Shown: piece after piece, positions 44,587 to 51,165 of the stretch
Layout: the number at the start of each line of letters is the position of its first letter
Numbering within the stretch: the stretch's first letter is position 1
Assembly (NCBI GenBank): GCA_025558075.1
Contig: JAHLKF010000007.1
Span: 860,568 to 924,567 of the forward strand
Direction of reading: 5' to 3'
DNA: 64,000 nucleotides
Source of the DNA: Gaertneriomyces semiglobifer
Lineage: Eukaryota > Chytridiomycota > Chytridiomycetes > Spizellomycetales > Spizellomycetaceae
Notes under the pieces: generated by a model
Seen by the model: only the letters and a program-made list of their open reading frames with translations
Told to the model about the DNA's origin: nothing
Databases searched by the model: none
Translations under genes and position numbers: made by a program

Positions 44587-45102
44587 TCACATATACCGGC
44601 TACGTCTAGGGAAGATAGCCAAGTAAGGATTCATTTCAGGTTGTTGTTGAACAACTGGTTGAGGCTGCACCTGTTGTTCGTCTTCACTGCTAGTATCTTC
44701 CATTTTTACATACACTTTCTTCTTCCTCGGTGTCTTTGGTTTCTGAGGAGGAGGAGTGGCTACAGGTGCCGGCGCAGGCACGGGCGCAGGTTCAGGCTTG
44801 GTTTTTACCTGCCTGGGCTTCCTTTTCGCACGCTGCTCTTCCTTGTCTTTAGCAAGCAATGCCTTGGCTTCGGCAATCCTCTGCTGTTCCTTCTTCTTTT
44901 TTTGTTCTTCACTTAGTTGTCGCAGGTTTTCCGTCCGTTGCTTTCGAGCTCTCTCGAAAGCGGCAATCTGAGCAGCAGACCGTGGCTTCTTTACCTTGGG
45001 CTGCTCTTCAGCAGGTACAGAATTTTGTACCATATTTGGTACCGCGTCCGTCTCGGGAACGTTTTCGGTCGTCGGGACAGTGTTTTCCTGAATTTCTGAC
45101 AT
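44587..45102 (-). CDS. Lys/Glu/Pro-rich low-complexity protein
   Basis: 171 aa with a charged helical middle (AAFERARKQRTENLRQLSEEQKKK-like) and an Ala-Pro run (PAPVPAPAPVA), ending NPYLAIFPRRSRYM. It lies upstream of the capsid gene on the same strand (103-bp gap), so it may be a virion or scaffold protein. No family recognised. Confidence 0.55.
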   Translation of the reverse strand: MSEIQENTVPTTENVPETDAVPNMVQNSVPAEEQPKVKKPRSAAQIAAFERARKQRTENLRQLSEEQKKKKEQQRIAEAKALLAKDKEEQRAKRKPRQVKTKPEPAPVPAPAPVATPPPQKPKTPRKKKVYVKMEDTSSEDEQQVQPQPVVQQQPEMNPYLAIFPRRSRYM

Positions 45103-45174
45103 TTTCGTTGGTTGTTTATCTTTAAGCTTTCTAAAAAAAAATTCAAACTTTACAAATTGCAGAAAGAAAAAAAA

Positions 45175-46848
45175 TCACTTTTTCTTCTTGTACCCTTTGT
45201 TACTTCGCGCGTCTGGTTCAGCGTACACAACCTCCTTCCCCTTGTTTCTTCCACTGCGGCGTGGCTGTGGCTCTTCGACAGATGAAGTCGCTATGGGAAT
45301 GATGGAAGAACTTGACGGTGGGAAACCAGGAAGTGTGTAACCAGCATTCGATCGTGCATCTGGTTCCTTCTATGTTGTTTGTTTCCCTTTGTTGCGTTCT
45401 GACCTTCTAGGGACTACAGGGGTCACTGCAGTAGGTGAGATAACAGGAGTTGCAGGTGAGGTTCTTGCGGATCGTGGTCTAGGCGTCCTGGGCGAAGCAC
45501 TTGGAGAGATATGTTCTTGCTTGACGGCTGTGATAGGTGATGTGATGATCCCTTGCCCGGGCTGAGGCGGAACAATGGGACCTCGACTAGGAGTCAACAA
45601 GACAGGTCCGGCAAGCGCTGTTTCAATCTTGAGGTCAGGTTTGTATCTTTTACTTCTTTTGGATGTTACCACTGTGGGGCTGTCGAGATCTCTCTTGATC
45701 GGAATAAACGGTTCAGGTGTCGGAGGTGACTGCGGCGATGCTAGTCTTGGGGAGCGTGGGTATTCGATTCTTAGTTGAACACTGGGGTACATTTGGACCG
45801 GTGATGCACTTGGATAAGTGATCCGTGCCGGCGATGGTGCCTGCATAGGTTCAGGTGTAGCGCTTGGATAGTAGTGAGCATACGGAAGTTGCGGGAGTTG
45901 ATAAGGCGCAGCTATAGAAGGACTCACCGGCTCAGTTACTTGAGGACTTGGTGTCCTACTGCTGCGTCGATGGACAGGACTGATATCCATCGGGTCATGG
46001 TTAGGCACGACACCTTGCAGCTCATCGATAGGAACTCTTTGTTGGAACAATTCAGCCATCGTAGCTGCATCTCGGAATTTCTTCGCTTTTGTCTGTGCCT
46101 CCGCATTCCTCATTTGAGTGTGTGTCGTCTGAGCTCCGGAACTGCTTGATTGGGTATGTGTTTGTGTTGTTGAAGTACGAAAATCCCTGATGCGTGTTCC
46201 ATGCCGTAAAGTACCTTCGGTAGGGGCAACATCCGGTATGATTGGTCCAGGCTGCCCAATGGCGCCAACTTCATCACTTACCTAAACACCGATATCCGTC
46301 ATGTTGATCACAGGATTGCTGGCGAGGATCGTCTTGGATACGTGGGTCGGATTGTCTTGTGTCGGGAAACCAGGAAGATCTCTGACAACGTTGCGGGACG
46401 CGTCCCCAAGGAACTGATTCCTTTGCATGCGGACATATGTCGGTTGATGGAAGACATTTGCGGACCCGTCACCATTATCTTCATACTTGACTGTCCCGCT
46501 CATGTTAACGATACACCCATCCCGTGGAAAAAGGTTTCCGTTGTCCAATTCATCGAAAAATTCTCCTTTCGCCTTGTGGTTCTCCACTGCGATGAATGCT
46601 TCTACGGCATCCTTGGCTACCTTGGAAACATAATCAGGACCGGAGAAACGAGGACCGTTTAGTTCCAGATCCGTTTCTATCTTCTTGACTTGTCCAAATG
46701 AAGGAAACACGAAATCATCATGTGTCCTCCTGTCCTTTGCGACTCCTGGTCTGATTGGACCAAAGTGTGTCCAATCGACAACTACAGTTGGAGCTGCATC
46801 AAGTCGCCTAAACCTAACGGAGAGATCCTCGTCGAAGATGACAGGCAT
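45175..46848 (-). CDS. Element 1 long unknown protein with two in-frame TAG codons
   Basis: Three open stretches sit in one frame: 46285-46848 (MPVIFDEDLSVRFRRL..., 188 aa), 45373-46281 and 45175-45369, divided by TAG at 46282-46284 and 45370-45372 and ended by TGA. The second part has an ATG at 46113, is Pro/Ser-rich and basic, and ends RRSERNKGKQTT. After the second TAG the same motif returns: EPDARSNAGY and then RRSGRNKGKEVVYAEPDARSNKGY-like repeats. In that repeat alignment TAG stands where the other copy has Tyr. I read it as one gene with two premature stops, or two to three genes. No family recognised; the N-terminal part is globular. Confidence 0.5.
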
Positions 46849-46963
46849 ATAGGTTGGTTAATAGAGGAATATTTCTGTGTCTATATATTAAGATAGAAAT
46901 AAAATAACAGCCAGCGAGAAGACGTTGAACAGTAAAAAACTTCAAGTTCAAAGGATCAAAAGA

Positions 46964-47262
46964 CATGGCAAACTTCTTCCGGAATATCAGACAAAGAGCA
47001 GGTGGGTTCTTACGAGCTCTTCCACAGAATGTGACAAAGGCACGTGGATTCCTAACAGCCGTCCAGACGAATGCCGGAAAAGCTGGGGAGACTGATTCAA
47101 CACGCCAATGCAGGAGTCCAAGGGAATGCGCTGTTTAACAACAAGGTGCGAGAAGCATCACGTCGGGCAACGGAGTTTAGTGATTTGGGTCTTAAACGTG
47201 TGAAGGATATAGCGCAAGGAACGAACGACTTCATGGGACACATGGAGACGTACGGGCGGTGA
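46964..47262 (+). CDS. Right-end gene whose 3' half lies in the TIR
   Basis: Starts at ATG 46964 (MANFFRNIRQRAGGFLRAL). A run of four A near 47073-47077 breaks the frame; with one A fewer it continues as LGRLIQHANAGVQGNALFNN to ETYGR (TGA 47260). About 98 aa if joined. Amphipathic, basic, with Ala/Gly, resembling small virion proteins. From 47102 on the sequence is inside the right TIR, and a mirror copy without the 5' half exists at the left end. Confidence 0.55.
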
Positions 47263-47524
47263 TGAGTGAAGAGAGGCAGCCCGCGCAAGTCATTAGACAT
47301 CAAAAACAAAAAAAAGAAACTTTAGAGGAAAGCTTTGAAGGCTTTTGGGAAATGTGCCACAAATGTGCCAGTTAAAAGTGTTGTCGTAAGAGGATTGGTA
47401 CATTTATATTTTATAATAAAAGTAAATGTGCCATAAAAAAGGTTCCGGTAAGCGTTTTGGCACATTTGGCACATTTGGCACATTTAATTTCAGTTAATAA
47501 TTTTCAGAAATGAAAAAAAAAGTA

Positions 47525-47543
47525 GATCTCGTTGGACGAGATC
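47525..47543. repeat. Poly-A/T-flanked hairpin in right TIR
   Basis: Mirror of 27353-27371: GATCTCGT, TGG loop, ACGAGATC. Confidence 0.8.
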
Positions 47544-47959
47544 ATAAAAAAAAAAGTATTTTAAAAATGTACTAAGGTTTTTGCAAATGTGCATATGTGC
47601 CAAACGTACCAAAACGCTTGCGAGAACGATTTTTGTGGCACATTTGTAGATTTGTATGAATAAGCAACCAGAAGGAGACTGGGAACTGGGAAGATTCGTA
47701 TGGGGTTGTATGAAGGGGGACACAGAATCACGTTGATTCTCGCGGCAAACTTAGGGCTGTTTTGAAGTTGCAACGGTTTTGAAGTTGCGCCGGTGTTGGT
47801 CGCATTTGCGGCTGCGACTTGGACGCAAGTTAAACTGATGCTGAAGGGAAACTGGTTGGTGGCAATGATTGGCAATGATGGTGATGATGGTGATGATTGT
47901 GATGATGGTGATGATAGTACTGATTGACAATGATCGTCAATGGCAATCATGACCGGCGA

Positions 47960-48105
47960 GACTTATTTCTCTCAATAAGTCATTAAGTAATTCTTATCCT
48001 CATAAGTCCTTAATTAACTTGTATCCTCATAAGTCCTCCAAATAAGTCATATCGATAAGTCAACCTTAATAAGTCGACAATAATAAGTTCTATCAATAAG
48101 TCCCC
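47960..48105. repeat. Right subterminal ATAAGT array
   Basis: Mirror of the ACTTAT array at 26790-26935. Confidence 0.75.
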
Positions 48106-48107
48106 AT

Positions 48108-48157
48108 TGACACAGTGCGCTGCATAAGCTGTACAGCTTATGCAGCGCACTGTGTCA
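48108..48157. repeat. Right tip palindrome, perfect over 50 bp
   Basis: Every base pairs around the centre between 48132 and 48133; begins TGACACAGTG, ends CACTGTGTCA. The left copy differs at two bases. Confidence 0.95.
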
Positions 48158-48162
48158 ACGAC
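48158..48162. repeat. Right target-site duplication (ACGAC)
   Basis: Second copy of ACGAC, directly after the TGTCA tip. Confidence 0.9.
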
Positions 48163-48366
48163 GCCGATCTCTCCGATTCACCCGACCCCACGGACGACGC
48201 TGACTCTGATCCCGAGGCCTTCCTTGTCTTATCGACTGACCGTGACGCGCCGCACTCCATCGCTCTTGATTCGGGCGTCACACATAGCATCATTCGCGAT
48301 CGCTTCCTTCTGACGGAATTTCAAGCTTTTCCCTTGGCTCAACAAATCTCCGGCATCGGCACCTGA
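48163..48366 (+). pseudogene. Gypsy retrotransposon protease fragment
   Basis: Continues the reading frame of the Gag/knuckle part left of element 1: acidic DLSDSPDPTDDADSDPEAF, then SIALDSGVTHSIIRD, the aspartic protease active site (LDSGxxxS type). It stops at GIGT-TGA (48364-48366), so reverse transcriptase, RNase H and integrase are absent. The retrotransposon was thus already deleted or was a non-autonomous derivative. Confidence 0.8.
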
Positions 48367-48386
48367 GAGAAGGGGGTATGATAGTT

Positions 48387-48627
48387 TGTAACACCTTTTT
48401 CGGTATCGATAACGCAAAAGTGGGCGCGGAAGCGGAGTAAATTTCAATAGATTTCAATGGATTGCGATATATTTCATATGACGCAGCGTCTTATTATGAA
48501 ACAAACGGAAAAAATCGGAAATGTATGAAAGATTCGTGAAAGAAATAAAGTTTGCATTGACGCGGGACCCACGGGGCCGAGAGAAGGTGACATCGAGTGA
48601 GCGGGGGTGACTCAGTTGAACACTACA
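48387..48627 (+). repeat. Possible LTR (3' LTR or solo LTR)
   Basis: 241 bp starting TGTAACACC and ending ACTACA, giving TGTA...TACA ends. It is preceded by a purine run GAGAGAAGGGGG (polypurine-tract-like, 48365-48376). It ends 2 bp before the tRNA gene. No matching 5' copy is in the window, so this is tentative. Confidence 0.35.
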
Positions 48628-48629
48628 TA

Positions 48630-48701
48630 TCCCAGATCGTATAGTGGTTAGTATCTCTTCTTGTCGCGGGGAAGGCCTGGGTTCGATTCCCAGTCTGGGA
48701 G
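48630..48701 (+). tRNA. tRNA-Asp (GTC)
   Basis: 72 nt. Acceptor TCCCAGA pairs with TCTGGGA (7 of 7); the D arm is GTATAGTGGTTAGTATC; the anticodon loop is TTGTCGC with GTC; the T arm is CTGGG-TTCGATT-CCCAG; the discriminator base is G. No intron, no encoded CCA. It separates the retrotransposon/element 1 block from element 2. Confidence 0.95.
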
Positions 48702-48725
48702 CTCCATCTATTCTTCCATGTGGCA

Positions 48726-49223
48726 TTATTGTGGATAGGCACCATCGAGACAAATGTGCGTGCTGAGAATGTTCACTCCACCGTCTAGCTTACACTGGAC
48801 GCAGCACATATAGTCCTTATTGATGGTACGGATAAAACAGTCTCTGCAGTAAAGATGGGAACATCCTGGAAGTTTCAAGAGACCGGCAACCTCGCTTTTA
48901 CAAAGGCAACAACAGACCGTTTCGACAGGGCGGCTTAGAATCGCCGAACAAAAAGGACCGCTGCATACCATACTGGGAAGCGTAGCGACACAGCGGAGGT
49001 GGTAAAAGTGGCAACAATTGGTGTAGGCCCGAGGAGCGTCGGGGGAAATGGCTTTGAGACAGGCGGAACAACGGAGCAGCGACCTGGCACCTTTTGGAGT
49101 GGCGACGTAAGGTGGTGGAGGAGGAGGAGGGTGAGAAGAGGAAGAATCATCGTGAACAGTATTGTGGGCCATGTTTGAGAGATGTGAGGCAGAGAACAGG
49201 AAATAGGAGAGCCTTTGCAGCAT
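48726..49223 (-). CDS. Double RING-like zinc protein
   Basis: 165 aa from ATG 49223, or 148 from ATG 49172 (MAHNTVHDD). Two Cys/His clusters: CSACLKAI...CCHFYHLRCVAT and CCLCKSEVAGLLKLPGCSHLYCRDCF...CCVQC, the second a near-canonical RING with the C-x2-C, C-x-H-x2-C, C-x2-C layout. A poly-Pro run (PPPPPPPY) precedes them. Viral RING proteins are commonly ubiquitin ligases acting on host defence. Intact. GAAAGCTTTT lies just before ATG 49223 and may be promoter sequence. Confidence 0.65.
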   Translation of the reverse strand: MLQRLSYFLFSASHLSNMAHNTVHDDSSSSHPPPPPPPYVATPKGARSLLRCSACLKAISPDAPRAYTNCCHFYHLRCVATLPSMVCSGPFCSAILSRPVETVCCCLCKSEVAGLLKLPGCSHLYCRDCFIRTINKDYMCCVQCKLDGGVNILSTHICLDGAYPQ

Positions 49224-49291
49224 AAAAGCTTTCGCAAAAAATTTAAGGGGTAGTCAAACAAAAACATTCATGTTCTAATTATGAAAGTGAG

Positions 49292-49675
49292 TCATACACA
49301 TGTGCTGTCATGTTGAATCGCGTATGTGTTTCCATTGGGACCTTGAACTTGAACTTTGAAGTTTGTCGGCAACACTTTCCAAACACTACCGTAAGGGTAG
49401 GGACGAGCAGTGTAGATACAATGGTCCCAGAAAAAGATCAATCGATTGAAGCGGGGATCAAGTGCTGCAAACAAGTGCAGTCCAACAGCAGAATCGAGAG
49501 AGTGGAGAAGGCGTGTAAACGCAAAAAAATCAGCATTCATGAAGCGACCACTCAAAGGTGTTTTGACAATAACTGCGTGTCTATAAGCAAACGCTGCAAT
49601 AGGGTCGGTGACTCTGAGGGTACGCTTGAGGGCATCGTCGCAAGCATCATCGGCTTCGGTTTTACGCTTGACCAT
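49292..49675 (-). CDS. Paralogue A of a tandem pair, unknown function
   Basis: 127 aa from ATG 49675 (MVKRKTEADDA). Shares with the upstream gene the sequence plan LKRT...D-I/PIAAF..RH..xVK.PL.GR, then F...R..H.LD....L.LF...D.R...I.FW.H..Y. No family recognised. Same strand as its paralogue, 103 bp apart. Confidence 0.6.
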   Translation of the reverse strand: MVKRKTEADDACDDALKRTLRVTDPIAAFAYRHAVIVKTPLSGRFMNADFFAFTRLLHSLDSAVGLHLFAALDPRFNRLIFFWDHCIYTARPYPYGSVWKVLPTNFKVQVQGPNGNTYAIQHDSTCV

Positions 49676-49778
49676 GAGTGTGAATGAGAACTGAAATAAC
49701 ACTATAGAAATGTTTCGAGGGAGTGGCGAACAGTGTAGAGCTTTTATATTTTTTACATCGTTATTTAAAACCATGGTC

Positions 49779-50306
49779 TTATTGTTGGATGTATCCGACA
49801 GGTTGTTCAACACAACAGATATTATGGTGTTTCAACATGTAAATATTCCCTTGACGATCTTGTGCTTGAATGCGACGCCTATGCGGTTTAATCTTCCAAC
49901 ACATGACTTCCAACTGTTTGGTGGGACAGTCGTCGTTGGAAATTTTGTCGATTCTTCTAGCAAGTTCGAGTTCATCTGGAAACCCTTCGATGTACAACGG
50001 ACAAAATGGAATATGTTCGTTGATCCATGTGTATCGTTTTCCGACCGAGTAGACAGCATGGGCCCAGAAGAGGATACGTTGTCCAATACCGCGATCGAAA
50101 TAGGTGAACAACTGGAGCTTGGTGATTGCATCGAGGGTGTGAGCAATTCGGACATCGTAGAAGAGTTCGTTGGAGACTCGCCGACCATCTAACGGATGTT
50201 TGACAAAATCAATATGTCTTGCTACAAAGCGTTGAATGTTGTCGTAAGCCGAAACAGTTCGTTTCAACGTGTGGTCTGGTCTGTCTTGGGCTTGTCGTTT
50301 GCCCAT
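49779..50306 (-). CDS. Paralogue B of a tandem pair, unknown function
   Basis: 175 aa from ATG 50306 (MGKRQAQDRPDHTLKRT). Matches paralogue A over the first 100 residues (FVARHIDFVKHPLDGRRV, AHTLDAITKLQLFTYFDRG, RILFWAHAVY) and has a longer C-terminal part; both end with a similar QG-N-Y-x-H motif. Its start overlaps by 43 nt the end of the next gene upstream. Confidence 0.6.
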   Translation of the reverse strand: MGKRQAQDRPDHTLKRTVSAYDNIQRFVARHIDFVKHPLDGRRVSNELFYDVRIAHTLDAITKLQLFTYFDRGIGQRILFWAHAVYSVGKRYTWINEHIPFCPLYIEGFPDELELARRIDKISNDDCPTKQLEVMCWKIKPHRRRIQAQDRQGNIYMLKHHNICCVEQPVGYIQQ

Positions 50307-51100
50307 TGTAGGACAGGATTCTGCTCCTTCATGTTTGAAAGTAGCTGGGAGAGTTGCTTCCTTTTTATACTTGTGCGAGCCCAAGGGATCCGATAGGGTG
50401 GTAGGATAGTATGTCGATGAAGTAGCATGAGCACAACGTACTGGACCTTGGGAAACCGTTGGCGACCAAGCGATCCTTGTTTTTTGAGGTAATCAAAAGT
50501 CCGATGAAGTTGAAAGGCATCTTCCAGAACAAGTTGCACCTTATGGTACGGAACGTTCCACCGTGGACCACCAAGCCGGGAAATCAGTAGGGGTATAGCG
50601 GGATAAAGATGAGGGAACTTGCGTTGCTTTAGGTACTTTCGAACAATTTCATAGATATTGCGAGACATCAACAGGGATCCGTGGATATGTTTCTTTAGGT
50701 CACTTTCCAACGTGGGCGGCAGTTTGGTGGTTGCATGTCCTAGAAGCTGAAAGAAGGTTCTACGTATTCGATAAAGTCGATCGTAGTGGTGTGTGCGTTG
50801 GCGGTTCATTTTCCATTGTTGCTCGTCCTGATAATCCATAACCATGGGATGCGCAGTTTCCTCATCTTCGACAACACAGTACCGGTGGTAACCAAAAGTT
50901 TCAGGGTCGCACCAAGCAATCTGGGAGGACGTGAATATTGGAAGATGATCGTCGTCTGAGTCATAATAGGCCGGCTCGGAGGGTAACAATGGTGGGGAAC
51001 GTGGCGCAGGATCATTAGGAATGTTATGGGCCGAGTTCCATTCATCAGGACTAACCTCGATCCCCAACTCGGCAAGCATGGACAGGTATGTGTTGGACAT
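50264..51100 (-). CDS. Possible VLTF3-like late transcription factor
   Basis: 278 aa. The acidic N-terminus (YYDSDDDHLP) is followed by a C-terminal domain with YEIVRKYLKQRKFPHLYP, IPLLISRLGG, LEDAFQLHRTFDYL and RQRFPKVQYVVLMLLHRH. This order resembles the VLTF3 domain of large DNA viruses and some polinton-like viruses (a conserved LGG step, then R-NF-Y-VL-LL). The match is by eye and weak. Intact. Confidence 0.35.
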   Translation of the reverse strand: MSNTYLSMLAELGIEVSPDEWNSAHNIPNDPAPRSPPLLPSEPAYYDSDDDHLPIFTSSQIAWCDPETFGYHRYCVVEDEETAHPMVMDYQDEQQWKMNRQRTHHYDRLYRIRRTFFQLLGHATTKLPPTLESDLKKHIHGSLLMSRNIYEIVRKYLKQRKFPHLYPAIPLLISRLGGPRWNVPYHKVQLVLEDAFQLHRTFDYLKKQGSLGRQRFPKVQYVVLMLLHRHTILPPYRIPWARTSIKRKQLSQLLSNMKEQNPVLQWANDKPKTDQTTR

Positions 51101-51165
51101 GTTTTGGAAAGCTGGGTAGGACAGAAAAGAGAAATGAAAAAAGTACTCATGCCTTTATATATTTT

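Larger units (their letters stand above)
26739..48157. mobile_element. Element 1: 21.4-kb Polinton / polinton-like-virus hybrid transposon
   Basis: Bounded by inverted repeats of 1,056 bp (26739-27794 and 47102-48157) with TG...CA tips and a 5-bp duplication. Contents from left: unknown gene with internal TAG, giant fiber-like protein, penton-type minor capsid protein, packaging ATPase, DNA-binding or structural unknowns, a small HTH protein, TVpol-SF3 helicase, tyrosine recombinase, DD35E integrase with chromodomain, small basic protein, major capsid protein, three low-complexity or unknown proteins. I recognise no protein-primed PolB and no adenovirus-type protease, which separates it from classical Polintons. 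TVpol-helicase and the penton/MCP/ATPase set match polinton-like viruses and virophages. TIR identity suggests a recent insertion. Confidence 0.9.
47102..48157 (-). repeat. Right terminal inverted repeat of element 1
   Basis: 1,056 bp, inverse of 26739-27794. The proteins encoded by shadow ORFs in both copies are identical, so divergence is minimal. Ends in a perfect 50-bp palindrome. Confidence 0.95.

Noticed and set aside
46113..46284. An intron starting at GTAAGT directly after the TAG at 46282
   Set aside because: The TAG would remain in the upstream exon, so splicing there would not rescue the frame; the sequence between also reads as normal coding sequence.
40550..46848. A changed genetic code (TAG as an amino acid) in element 1
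   Set aside because: The tyrosine recombinase gene ends with TAG at 41684-41686 directly before the convergent integrase gene, and TAG also ends other frames, so TAG is used as a stop. Host genes use the standard code.
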